DNA of 64,000 nucleotides from Endocalyx cinctus. Taxonomy: Eukaryota > Ascomycota > Sordariomycetes > Amphisphaeriales > Apiosporaceae. The stretch covers positions 2,457,303 through 2,521,302 of the forward strand of contig BCKC01000004.1 of the NCBI GenBank assembly GCA_001600455.1, in the 5' to 3' direction. Below, piece by piece: positions 26,885 through 39,375 of this stretch; the first letter of the stretch is position 1, and every line of letters begins with the position of its first letter. The notes below the pieces were generated by a model. The model worked only from the letters and a program-made list of their open reading frames with translations. It ran no database searches and was not told where the DNA came from. Position numbers and translations under genes: made by a program.

Positions 26885-29045
26885 CCCATATCCTTGGATC
26901 CATTACATTGGACATGCCTAGGTTGTCCATATAGTCAGTGAGTGGTGAGGGGTCGGAAGAAGAAGAGAGGGCCTTTAGTACTCAAGGAATATGTCATTCT
27001 TAGACAGCCCTACCCTAGTATACTAAGTTAAGTACATATTAATAATTATACCAACTTTCAAATATAAAATATTTATACATAAGTACCTACAATATACAGT
27101 TTACTCCATAAATGATTTAGATAATCCTTGTAACAACAACAACAATAACATGGTTACAGAGTACCTCAGATGCAGTTACACTCCCTTGCATGGTATTATT
27201 CTATACATATCTATGTGTATTGTACTTTTTTTTTTTTTTCCCTTCTTCTTTTCCATCCTTTTCCGAATGATGAGACACTTACCTAAGATAGACAAGTAGG
27301 GGAGGGGACTCGGGAGTATCGATCTTCCTTTCAATGATTAAAATAGATTCCCTATACTATACTATAAGCTTATTATGATCTATTTTATTCAGACCAAAAA
27401 TTTGTTATTTTGAAGAGAGATGAAAAAACAAAAACCCCCCCTTATGTGCGTAGCTTACTGCTAGGTAGTAGGCAGGTAGGTTAAAAATGTACAGGCTGTG
27501 CACACTGTATCCGATATGAGCCTAGTTTATTACTTGGTTGTACATTCCACTAGCCCAAACTTCAAAGGGACCTCGCATTTACCAGTCCAGGTTTAATTTG
27601 AAAGGACCCTCCTCTCAACCTTAGCTACCCACATCAAGCAAATGCTTCAAACTCTTCGATCGTGAATAAAGACGGTCCGACATATACCCATCATACTCTC
27701 TACGTACTATGTATATGTGTACGCTACTTATATGTAATCCATCAAAGTTGGTGCAAGGGAAGATCACCTGGAGAACTTGCTAGTATTGCTAATCAGTCCC
27801 TAGGTAAAGTGGATTAACAGAGACCGTCGCTAAAGGATTTTTAAGTCGCCAACTTTTTTTTTTTTTTTTTTTTTAAACTGACCTATTCTTCCTATATACA
27901 CTACAAGCATCTATCTCATTTGATACCTCTCCATATCATATACTTGCTGATTTATCTATATGTAGGTGGGTGTAGTTGGTGTACAACTTTCTTTTACTGT
28001 ACATACATATACACTAGTGTAATGTTTTTGCAACGATATATGTACTTGTACATATAGATGGGGAGAGGGGGTGGAGAAGAGAGCGCAACAGTCTGATGGG
28101 GGCTGCAGACTCCGGAACAGGTATAGTATTTTCTACATCGTATTAACGTCGCATGGCTCCCTGTGCCACCCTGTTATTGTTGCGTGGATCATATTAGACA
28201 GTATGGAAGAAAACGAGTTGTACGGTCCAAAGACGTTGGTTCTGGGTTCTTGACCCCCGTCATGCTTCATTCGGTTCCATCCATTGCCTCAAGCATTTTA
28301 AGAGGTAAGCTTTTCGTACCTACCGTAGAATGTTGCACCGCCAATAGGTTTGTTTGGCCTGCAATGTACTTCAAATATGCCTTTGAGGTACATTACATAG
28401 TACATCCTGTATTGATGTTGCGAGCCCACCCCCTCCCATAGTCCCCGTTATACATATATCTTCCTTCGATATATACTAATGCTGCCACTTTAACCCAAAA
28501 AAAAGTCCAACGGTTCGCGTACAGGGTACGCCTTGCCTTCCGTCAAGACCACGGTACCTCATTACACTGTACATCTTTTCTCTCTCACTCACTCTTCTCT
28601 TTCTCTCTCTAAGTCCTTTTCTGCCTGGAGCTATGACTTTATTGGTATGTCTTAGTGATATGCCTCATTATGTATATGATCCTGGAACGAATCACAAAAG
28701 TATGATCGGCTTACAATATCTATAAGATCTGTGTGGTTAATGCGGTGCGCCTAATCCCTGGGCATTGGTGTACTGACATTTTGTATATGTATATCTACGT
28801 TCTCTTCCCTCCATACCCACTCAGCCTTTCGTTCCAATACCTGCGAATACTTGGTTGGTACAAGCACATGTTAGACGAAGGAAAGAGCGCGAGTGAGAGT
28901 GCACATAACTGACGCAGTAGGTGACTGATTAACTTGTTGGTATTCCTACTATCTATCCTGGCCTTCTCCCATTTCTCGTTTTCCTTTATATACACCGCCC
29001 TATCTCGCTACTTGATGTCATCTCTCCCTCGGGATTGGTCTCGTG

Positions 29046-30392
29046 ATGGATCTCTCGCCTCCGTCTTTGTCCAGGTCGCCGGCGTCGTCTCCAAACACAA
29101 TCTGCTCAGAAAACGCTGCATTAGATTACCCTTCCCCACCGGCTCTGTTGGATTCATTTTATAAGATAAGCTCGATGTATGAACAATCTTGCTCATCGGC
29201 GCCATCCTCTACTATGGACTCCTCAAATTCGCTCCCACGTTTGAACGCGGTAACATCACCCGAATGGAGCGGCAATACAACGATGCACAACACATCATCA
29301 TTAGGCGCATCGAATATAATACCTGCGGATTACGAGTCTTTTGCCCATTACGAGCCCGCTATGCACCCGCCCTACAGTCACGATATGTATTCGTCACATC
29401 CGGCTCAGACGTCGGTGCTCACAGATCATCCCCCCTCGTTGGCCTCGCATTCCCCGGACCCAATGTCGAGACACCCTTTTTCTTATCACCATGCCCCACC
29501 TCATGCCTCCCATCATAGCCATCACCATCACCATAGCCATCAACCCCCCGCCCCCCCGTCGTCTCATCACCAGAACGCATCGCCTATACCGCGCATCAAG
29601 ATGGAGGGACCCGTGGATTATTCAAGCGGGGCCGAAATGTCGCAATACCCTTCTCCTCGGTCCGTCCATGCCCTGTCGGTAGAGCCCGGTGGCTACGGAT
29701 CTCACGCCGGTAGTCCAGGTTACCTATCCGACAACCCTTCTGGATCGTGGCCGAAATCCGAGTTTCCATCGTTAGACCAGGATCAAGGTTATGCCAGCAG
29801 CACTTCCGCTAATCTTATGCCGGATAGGCGGCAGGCTTTGAGAGCTACGCGTACGCAGAAGAGACAACCGCGGAAGCTTACTACGAAAGAAGAGGCCAAC
29901 TTCCAATGCGAAGTAAAGGGGTGCGGTAAACTATTCAGCAGAAGCTACAACTACAAAGCACACTTAGAGACCCACGACGAGAATCGAGAATACCCGTTCC
30001 CCTGTACGGTATCTGATTGCAACAAAAAGTTTGTGCGGAAAACCGACCTTCAGAGGCATAACCAGAGCGTACATATGAAAGAAAGAAACCATAAGTGTGA
30101 CTATTGTGGCCGGATGTTTGCGCGAAAAGACACTCTTCGAAGGTAAAGTTTGTTCGATTGTCTGCGTATCAGTCCCTTTTTCTAACATGACTGTAGACAT
30201 ATGGAAGACGGCTGTTCCAAACGCTTCGACATTGGTACCCTAGACCTGCGAGGTCCCGAAGGGTTCGACGCCTACGGCGTAGGTACAAGGCCAGGAAATC
30301 TATATACACCCTCTTCTCAACTACCCCCAATGACCCTGCCTCATGCAGAAGGCAGCGATTCCGCGGCCATGTCACCATTTACTAGGAGATGA
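29046..30392 (+). CDS. His-rich C2H2 zinc-finger transcription factor (three fingers)
   Basis: Two exons: 29046-30142 and 30197-30392 (54-bp intron, donor GTAAAG, branch TCTAAC, acceptor CTGTAG), giving 430 residues. The N-terminal 280 residues are Ser/Pro/His-rich with a poly-His stretch near 150-160. The fingers are at about 286-310 (CEVKGCGKLFSRSYNYKAH), 318-343 (CTVSDCNKKFVRKTDLQRH) and 349-372 (CDYCGRMFARKDTLRRH). The third finger is cut by the intron, and its last ligand appears to be Cys (H-x4-C, HMEDGC). A 58-residue tail follows. A nuclear sequence-specific DNA-binding role is inferred from the fingers; I do not recognise a named orthologue. It is flanked by about 5 kb and 5.7 kb without genes, which is typical of developmental regulators with long UTRs. 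The first in-frame ATG was taken as the start. Confidence 0.9.
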
Positions 30393-32479
30393 AGACGGCA
30401 CGGTATCACTTTAAGCTCCATCACGATCTCTTGTGGGGTGCAATACCTAAAAGCGCGTTGTACGACGTGTCATCTAGGTTTATTTTTATTTATTTATCTA
30501 TTTACTTGAGAGGGGAGGAGGGGGGAGGGGTTGTGACACGGGGAAGAGTAAGAAGAGAATATATATATACTTCGAAGGTCTACGTTGGATTTGACTATGA
30601 TCTACGTACATATACATCGATAATGTGCGATTATGGGCTCACTTTATGTACTACTACTACTACTATTACTACCACTACATGCATTATACCTTAGAGTCGG
30701 CAACTCGGGGCGGCGGGTGGGACGGTGATGAATCGATAAAGTTCGGCGTTAGAAAGGAACACGGGGTTGCGATTAGTTTTGCACAATGGCAACATTGGGA
30801 TATTATTCATTCCTCGAGGGTACATGATCATCAGGAGGGAACACCACACGGTTAATTACTTTACGAAGTCCCTCCTCAAAGAGAGTCGATAGTGACTCCT
30901 AGAGCGGGTACTGGAACGAACGAACGAACTGTACTACAAGAACTAGAAATAAATTCAAAATCAAGCGAGCTTTGCGACTATTCGTATCTAATAAGTGTAA
31001 TTAAAGGGTTAGGATTAGCGGTGATGATGTTACTCAGTGTAGATTTTAAATTCCAAGGAGTGGCAAATGGCACTAAATCGAATTTCAATCGGTAATATTA
31101 CATACGAGTAAGTTAATGTAGAAAGAAAAAAAAAAGATTTGACTGATCAGTTAATCACTTGTTCACAGGACTGCAGTATGTCCAATCCATGTATGCATTT
31201 ATGTATGTATGCGTGTACTACACCACGCCAGTAACGGTTAATTAAGCATGCATGGTCCCGTTGAAGATACCAACGGTAAGGTCAAACAGGGCTTTCGGTC
31301 CCTGATCTCCCCCAGTCTACCACTATCATGGGTTTCTGATCGTGTTCCGCTTCTTGGAAGTTCTTTTCTATTTCAAGGGTAAATAAAAACTACCTACTAT
31401 GTTCTCCCCCATACAACCTGCCTAGCTTAGGGAGTAAGGCTCCAGGTAAGATTATTGACGAGTAAGTTGTATATGTTTTTTTTCCCCTTCTCCTCTCTGT
31501 TATCTCTATCCACAGACTCTATCATTGACGATAATGAGGAAGGGTAACGGAAAGCGGGGACGAAAAGAAAAGGCGACTTTAGCAGACGGGTAGTAAATTT
31601 TAGCTGATCGGGTCTCTTTACAATCCAGCATGCTTTTTATAGCTTTGATAAAAGAATAATACTTCTGTACCCGATATAATTTCATCAGAACAAATAACGT
31701 ATCATATACAGTGTGTTATTTAAAAGTGAGTGCGTACATATAGTTAAAAAAGACCAAAAGACCAAAAGGAAAAAAAAAAAAAGGAAAACCTAACCTCAAT
31801 GATATTTTTAAACGGGGGTTTCCGACCCTGGAAGATATGTAAACAGTCACCAAAAAGGGGAAAGGTCTCGAATAAATCTGCTGACAAGGCCCGACCTGAT
31901 GGCGTTGGTGCCGATTGGGTAACGCAGGTGACGCAGGTGACCCTTGCTGTATGGTACCAGGTATGGATCCATCTTAAGAACCCCGTAGTATACTATGTAT
32001 ACGATATGTATGTGCGTGTACAAGTATATGTTGGAATGTAATGTACGCACACTACAAAAGGATTTTGACGCCATGCCTAATAAGTACTGAAATTGTCACA
32101 AACAGTCATACCGGACAAGCGCCAGAGTTTGTATAATTGGCTCTACATCGAACCATCTCATCACCTCCTTGTATCCTGCGTATGTTTTTATATCGCCCGG
32201 ACGAAGTCGATAGATCTACGTATATATATTTACTTAGGTAGGTACCTATATATGTATAAATGTCCACCGGGATTGTAGGTTATTTGGATAACTTCTAGCT
32301 TAAATGTGAAGATATTAGGTTATGCTTTGTCAGGAAGGTAGCGAGTAGAGAGAGTCACTCGGGAGAGAGAAAGACAATCCTACTGCCCCCTAATATATAC
32401 ATTCTATGTACAGATTTACAGCCGACTTTGGACAGTATTTTTTCCTTTAATTATTCTTCCTTTTTTTTTCTCTCTCTTG

Positions 32480-32531
<52 letters not shown>

Positions 32532-32596
32532 TGTATGTATGTATGTATGTATGTATGTATGTATGTATGTATGTATGTATGTATGTATGTATGTAT
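32480..32596. repeat. (AT)n then (GTAT)n microsatellite, left arm
   Basis: An AT run (32480-32504) passes directly into a perfect GTAT tetranucleotide array (32505-32596, about 23 units), which continues into the N gap. Confidence 0.95.
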
Positions 32597-32966
32597 NNNN
32601 NNNNNNNNNNNNNNNNNNNNNNNNNNNNNNNNNNNNNNNNNNNNNNNNNNNNNNNNNNNNNNNNNNNNNNNNNNNNNNNNNNNNNNNNNNNNNNNNNNNN
32701 NNNNNNNNNNNNNNNNNNNNNNNNNNNNNNNNNNNNNNNNNNNNNNNNNNNNNNNNNNNNNNNNNNNNNNNNNNNNNNNNNNNNNNNNNNNNNNNNNNNN
32801 NNNNNNNNNNNNNNNNNNNNNNNNNNNNNNNNNNNNNNNNNNNNNNNNNNNNNNNNNNNNNNNNNNNNNNNNNNNNNNNNNNNNNNNNNNNNNNNNNNNN
32901 NNNNNNNNNNNNNNNNNNNNNNNNNNNNNNNNNNNNNNNNNNNNNNNNNNNNNNNNNNNNNNNNNN
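32597..32966. other. Assembly gap of 370 N
   Basis: 370 unspecified bases flanked on both sides by the same tetranucleotide in the same orientation. The missing sequence is most simply more of the repeat. The gap size may be a scaffolding estimate. Confidence 0.98.
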
Positions 32967-33061
32967 TATGTATGTATGTATGTATGTATGTATGTATGTA
33001 TGTATGTATGTATGTATGTATGTATGTATGTATGTATGTATGTATGTATGTATGTATGTAT
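32967..33061. repeat. (TATG)n microsatellite, right arm
   Basis: Perfect TATG array of about 23 units that resumes immediately after the N run and ends at TATTATAACGG. Confidence 0.95.
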
Positions 33062-33747
33062 TATAACGGTGTTGCCATAGGTCATAGTCGTTGAGTAAAT
33101 ACGTGTAATGAAGTATCGTGCACATGGCGGGGGAGTGGTGGGATTTTCTGGCTGAACAAAAGTGCAATTTGCTTACATTAGTTGGTAAGTCAAATTGATA
33201 CCTATTTGGATATATGACTAATTTTTCATATTTTCACTGGAGTCTGAATCCTGCTGCATGGATATAAGTTATAACAATTCTTCAGGTATCTCGTTATACA
33301 GTGCGTAAGTTAAATTGGATTATCTTTGCAAAACGAGGAACGGTGTTCGCTACGGAATCTTCCACCCCATCATCCTCTGACCACGACGGGGAAAAGGTTC
33401 TGACATGATGATCAACGACTTTGGAACATGGCGGTGCGGACAAAGGTAATCAATCGTCATGGTAATCGCGGCTGTGATATGGTGTATATGTACGTGTATA
33501 TGTAGGTAATATATCATATAATACATAGATATGTATACATATACATATACGTATACATATTAGACCGGTACCGAGATTAGAGCAATGGCATCATAGTGTA
33601 GTATATATGTACATAATATATACGTACATACCAGCATACATACCCATACCTACAGTATATGCGTACAAGTATGGTATACGTACATTCATATATACATATA
33701 TGGATCTGGTCAGCTAATGTCCGCCGGGTACACTAAAACAAGGCAAA

Positions 33748-33812
33748 GTAGGGGAGGGGTTTAGCGGGACTGACGGGTGCAGGGTAGGATAGGATAGGGT
33801 AGGGTAGGGGTT
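33748..33812 (+). repeat. G-rich block with GGGTA/GGATA pentamers
   Basis: Eight runs of three or four G within 65 bases. The 3' half is an imperfect tandem of GGGTA and GGATA (33782-33809). It could form G-quadruplexes on the plus strand. It is not the fungal telomere unit TTAGGG. Confidence 0.7.
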
Positions 33813-34206
33813 ATATGTAGGATGTGACTGGGAGTGTGTCCGACACTTGCAAAGAAGAACGGCGGTCAGCTTAACTTGGTTGATCTAATTCATCTTAAGC
33901 GCCCTCTTGGCTATGCTGATTGGTCAATCTCAAGGATCTTCTCGGCCTGCAGCAAGCCCCGGGCCAGTCAGAAGGCCAGATTTCTCTTTCATATTATCTT
34001 ATGTTAACTATAAGCCTTGAATCCAACTAATTCCAGACTCTGTTGCGGTGAGCTTAACAATTATTCGATAGGAATCTATAATAAGATATACATGCAACAC
34101 TCCCTATACTACATATACACTACTATTCTAACTACATAGTAAGTAAATACACGAACTACATATACAAATAACTAGGTCATATACATAACATAAAATGCAC
34201 ATACAT

Positions 34207-34232
34207 ATAATAATAATAATAATAATAATAAT
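34207..34232. repeat. (TAA)n microsatellite
   Basis: About eight perfect TAA units. Confidence 0.9.
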
Positions 34233-34707
34233 TCTCTATGGTTAATATGGATGTCACAGTACTGAGTACTTAAAACCTAACACAGAGAGTATGGATATAT
34301 GTAGGTATGTACACTATATCCATACATCCAATATGTTATATGTCCACTTACTTAACTCTGATTGGCTGCACTTTTGACATAACATTAAGTAATAAAGTAG
34401 GGGTATACTTTGCTGGTACTTTACCTACGTAATTAAGGATTTTTTTTTATCACCAAAAAGAAAAAGGAAGAAGAAGAAAAAAAATAAATCCTAAATACAA
34501 AAGTACATGCATTTACCCTTTTCTATAACTCTGTTGGATCTACGTATGTACACTATTTAAAACATTTAATATTAACTACCTAGGTACGTACTTGTATAAT
34601 CTTTACATATCTACATACTATGTATATATATATGTATATGATCTTGAGAAATATCCTAGTTCCTTATTTATATCACCCATCGCGTATCTCTTTGTTGTGG
34701 TGTTTTA

Positions 34708-34726
34708 TTATATATATATATATATT
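34708..34726. repeat. (TA)n microsatellite
   Basis: Short TA run of about 18 bases in AT-rich intergenic DNA. Confidence 0.85.
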
Positions 34727-36108
34727 CTATATCGTATGTAGCGGACAGTAGTATCCATATCTACCCACTATGCCATAGAACCAAGAGGATATACGTAGTA
34801 ATAACTGTTGAGATGTAATAGTGTACGGGTTATCTCTATGCATAATTTGCATATATGTCCACGGGTAATGTATGTATCCTATATCAGATCTGATAGCCTT
34901 AATTTGCAGCTGGCGACTGGCGATGCAGGATAGCCTGTCAACAACAAACTGCCCTCGTAGTACGGAGTATATACCGGACACTTACAATCTTCTCTCTCCC
35001 ATGTCATATCCAAACTACAAGGCTGATAGTTGGCCATGTTTCTAATTTTATCTCAATATGAGTCGTTCTAGGTAGCGTCTCCCCCCCCACCTGTGGACAC
35101 ATACTTATATGTACTAATGTCAGTTCACTTCTACTACCCATGTACATATATGAGAGTTGGTCCAGTCTTGATGAACCCCTTGTACGTCAGTCCATCCCGG
35201 AAACCACCCGAGTCGGTCCACTTGCGCTATCGAGAGAGTTCCCGCTCAACCAGGCAGCTGCCAGGTCAGGCAACATTTAATTAGTATCTAGTTTATACGT
35301 TTTTCGCAGCACATTTGGACGATGCCTACCGGCAACTGGGCACGTTCCTAGAAGGAAATCACGCGGAATTGGTTGAAGATCCTATGTCCGATACCAAGCT
35401 CCCTAAACTCGATAGAGAGAAAGAAAAAGGAATAACACCCGCGGCATAGTGTAATCCCCCCTTCCTTAAAAAAAAACAAAAACAGAAATCTAACCCATCT
35501 GTTAACCTCGAGATTTGTTTATCGTGTGTAGAACAGTACCCATGTACCTCCTGGGGCGTTTACTCTATGCACTATATCTCAAAGCAAAGTGGATGCATAT
35601 CCGGAAGAGGATTTACGGGATACATGTAATAAATGGCTACGTAGCGACCTCCTAGAGACGAGTATTTTCATCTATTATATCACTATTCGTACTATAACCC
35701 GTTTGACATATCTCGGATTTGTTGGTCCTGGTTCCTGAACCCCTAAAAAAACGTCATAGTTATTATGCTGAGTGGCATGCGTGGTAACCATAGATAATTT
35801 ATCCAAAACATACTTGCGGCGGACCAGTAGGACAGATCCGTAATTGTGACGCCTTCGATCTCTAGGGGCACTTATTAAAATCCTCACATGATACATAGCA
35901 AGAGTTCTTCGATTCTAATCGGAAAGCGAAGATGTTCAGAGAGCTGAAGAATGAATATGGGGTATTTGTGATGTATATGCTTCAATGATTATAACTCCAA
36001 GCCCCTTGACCCGGCGCAACTTTCAAAAGCAGTAATTAAAGGGAAGTAGAAAGAAAAGGCGGGTAAAGCTGAGATCCTAACTTAAGCCGACAGCTTTCAA
36101 CCTCGAAA

Positions 36109-39100
36109 TTAAATGAATGACGGAGCCGTTCTTCGGGTAGCTTTTACCGCCCTCATTGATGGCAAGGTATTATTTTTACCTGGTTTCCTTCCAATTTCCA
36201 TGCAGAGCATGCGAATTAAATCCTGATTAGCCCAGTAACTCGTGTGGGCACCCAGCATGTTGAGGTACTGAAGTTCTAATGGCCCTCCGCCCGATCGCAA
36301 AAAGTAATCTATTTGCCCGTTGTCGTTGAGTAGATACGCCTTTCTCTCGGCGATTTCTTCCCTCGTGAAATCGTGAACTTCGAGTTCTAATTGTGACGGA
36401 AGTCGCATCGTCGGAGGTCGCTGGAGAGAGTGCGCCGCGCTTGAAGAAGTCCCAGGTATGAGGGTTTTGACAGCATTCCCTACGGATTCTAGAAAGGATG
36501 TTGATGCGCTGGGCACATAAGCTGTTTTCAGGCTTGCTGCGTACTTAGGGTCAAGTGTACCGTTTAGGAGATACGCGACGGGATCTTCGCGAGCTAGGAT
36601 ATTGTAAATATTATCAACTGCAAGGCATCCAAATAGCCCAGCGTCGCCGGTAACGTCACTAGACATGGTATCGGACGGATCGGCTCCTGGCTTCAGTCGC
36701 CCTCTCCTGGGTAGTAACGCCCCCCTTTCAAGCAGGAGGAAGAATGCAGACGGACTTCCCAGGAGGAACAAATTCGTTGTATTGAACTCGAAAAACTTGG
36801 TTTCTGGTGGGCTTGTAAGTTGCAAACGTGGTACCACAGTCGGCTGGCGTGATAAAACTTCGATTGACATGACACTGCCTAGGGAATGGCCTATGAGATG
36901 AACTCTACCATTTAGTGTAAAGCCAGGATTGTTTTGACACCATAATCTGTAGACGCGATTTGCTTCGGCGACAAGTGCTGCTACCATTTTAGGTTTATGG
37001 TGCGACATGTAGAATGGGATATCGAACATCACATCGGATATCATGCTTCGAACGACAGGTATAGACTTTGGCTCGATGTCCTTCAGGCCAAAATTTCCCG
37101 GCGCATAGGCGACTTTATCTTCTTCCTTCATAGGACCCCCGTCCTCGAATGAGAGGTTTTGTCTCCAGTTCACTGGAAGGACCATGATTCCATTCTGATC
37201 ATTGCGTAGCACTCCTTTGACAGCCTCGGTTCCAAGCTCGATGTTTACCGCCCGCCGAAAGGCATTGATAGCATGGGTGAAATGATAGTTTTCTACACGC
37301 TCGGCTAGCTTCTGACCGATACCGTGGGCGATGAGGACGAGGTCCGTCATTTGGCTACGTTTATTTTCAGCCTCGCACGCTGGGCAGGCGCCGTTGCGGA
37401 GATTCCCTCCACCAACGTCTGTATCCAACGATAACTTAATTTGTTCACCAGTCTGCTGCTGGGTCTGTTTTTTCTGATGTTTCCGTGTCCATGCCTCATA
37501 ATCAAACCCACGAACAACGGGCACGCCAATGGTAAAACCCTTTACTATCTTTGCCAAAGGCCGGCGGCCATAGTATGCTGACGGTTTCAAACTTGGCTTC
37601 AGGAGGAATGCTGTTGTCGCATCCTTATAGATTACGTGGTACTGTTCAAATTTTCGACGCGCATGCCCGGCTTGCGATTCGTCCTCAAACTGGATTTGTG
37701 ACAAGCTTCCCTCTGTCGCCGCTTCGCCGTGAAAGCAATGAGCCGCGCAAAATGGGTTGTTGGATATTAATGGTTCTGGAACTCCTTCTTTATCCACAAT
37801 AGACGTAAATGATGTCTTGGCCCATAAGGGATGCGAAACCTTTTCTTCGCCGAGAGGCCCAACCTCTACGGCGCATCTGAGTTCATCACTCCATGTCTCG
37901 GTGTGTGGTTTTAGTTCTCGATAGCCTGCCTCGAGCTGGTTTGCCACGGCAGGATCAACGGGTCTCATGTCATCTCTATTGTAGTGAGAAAATATTCGCA
38001 TATAAGGTCTTGGAAGTGACAATTACCTGTAAAACCACGTAGCCCGAAGAACTGCGGCAATATCATTGACAGGTGACCAGTAAATTGGCTTCATCAATAA
38101 TGAGGGAAGGGATACCTCATCTAAAGGGGAAATCGTCTTAGTAAAATACTAAAGCACAAAACCATGTCACGAAAAGCATCAGGTCATCGCATCCCTATTG
38201 ATGGAAATACCGGCTTCGAGTTGGGAAAATATATAATAGAAAGGGTTTCACGTCAACTTACGTAATTTTGATATGCCTACCGCGACATTAACCGAGTCTC
38301 TCTGCGGCGTTCGGCCTCGGTTAGGCGGGGATGACCGGGCTTTGACCGGGCGTGGAAGTGATGCTGCTTCATCCGTTTTCTGTTCAATACATTTGGATGG
38401 GGGCGGTAAGATAGGAGCTCGTGGAACGGATGGCGGGAGGGAGAAAGATGACATGTCAGGGGTGCCGACGCGCACGAAGGGTTTCCCAGAAATGCCATCA
38501 CCCGCTAAAGAAGATCTCGAAGGGGTAGGCAAGTTCACGCCATCTTGGATGGTCGGTGATGTGTAAGCTGCTGCGAGTGACTGGGATCTTGCTCTGGAAT
38601 CGCGTTTGATCGGTAGACCTTCTTTACTGGAAGGTCGGCTGCCCATCTTGTCCCGGACGTCCGGCTCGGGCGTGGACTGATCGGCGGGTTGGCTGTAAGC
38701 TACACTTGTAGACCTGGCGCATTTTCCCGCTACCGTTTCAGCTAAGTCGGCGCATAAGGCTTTCATCTCCGTCATAACGTCCTGAGCAAGTCTATCCTTA
38801 TCCAAACCTTGCTGCTGCCGCCTGGAGAGGGCACAAAACATCGTTCTGAGAGCCGTATCGATATCGCTAAGAAGTTCGGGGCAGCAAATCGGCAAAGCAG
38901 TATCAGGCGTAGGTATTTGGGTATCACTAGGTGATATTGGATCTCGTACGGGTCCCTCTCGAGCGTGTTTCTCGGTATGCTTCACAGCTAGGTCGTGTAT
39001 AATATTTCCCAGAGTATGAGTATTGGCTTTTGCGAGGGAAGAGCTAGGGGATCGATTGCGAAGGGCCTGAACGTGATTTCGTCGATGTTCGTCAGAAGCA

Positions 39101-39375
39101 AGGCTCAGCCAGACTTTTTCTAGTGCGTTGTTGTCGCCGGGAGAAAAGGGCTGGAGATATGGTCTAGTGGATTTGGCATCGTTGGCGGCGGCAAGAGTGA
39201 AAGTTGATAGGGGATCGTCTATAGGGATTGGGGACATGTAGAAGTACTGAACCTTGGCCGGCGGGATACCGCCAAGGTCGTCATTCGAAAAGGGGGAAGA
39301 TACCGGGGCATGTCGGCATTGTAGACCATAATGATGGGACTCTTGAGTACTCCCGTTGCAACTTGTTGAAGCCAT
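36109..39375 (-). CDS. DDHD-domain phospholipase (phosphatidic-acid-preferring PLA1-like)
   Basis: Three exons: 39375-38262, 38120-38027 and 37975-36109 (introns 141 and 51 bp). Phases agree and give 1024 residues. Exon 1 encodes a disordered Ser/Pro-rich region that starts with the PAKVQYFYMSPIPIDDP segment common in fungal members. The small middle exon encodes LLMKPIYWSPVNDIAAVLRA and continues in frame into RDDMRPVDPAVANQLEAGY. Exon 3 carries the lipase elbow GHSLGS (Ser767), then DPVAYLLNG and GAHTSYW, the Asp and His parts of the DDHD domain. Family members hydrolyse phosphatidic acid and other phospholipids at ER, Golgi or mitochondria-associated membranes; the yeast relative is YOR022C. 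CPAC/C pairs near 600 may bind metal. Read as two frames this locus looks like two genes. Start is the first ATG (39375). Confidence 0.9.

Larger units (their letters stand above)
24050..29045. other. Gene-free interval of 5 kb between rad3 and the C2H2 factor
   Basis: No open frame above about 95 codons and none recognisable. Contents seen: a palindrome cluster at 24509-24575, (CT)n at 25353-25376, (TA)n at 26866-26884, a 21-T run at 27854-27874, and CT-rich tracts at 28573-28615 upstream of the next gene. Mostly AT-rich. No tRNA or transposon signature found by eye. Confidence 0.55.
30393..36108. other. Gene-free interval of 5.7 kb with simple repeats and an assembly gap
   Basis: No supportable gene. 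It contains the TATG microsatellite with the N run (32480-33061), TA/GTAC-rich alternating purine-pyrimidine DNA (33480-33710), a G-rich block (33748-33812), (TAA)n at 34207-34232 and (TA)n at 34708-34726. Frames translated through the N gap are repeat artefacts. Confidence 0.6.

Noticed and set aside
32428..33167. Frames reading MYVC or THIY repeats through the gap
   Set aside because: Pure translation of the TATG microsatellite and N bases, not protein genes.
33781..33812. Possible internal telomere-like repeat
   Set aside because: The unit is GGGTA/GGATA, not TTAGGG, and it is short and imperfect.
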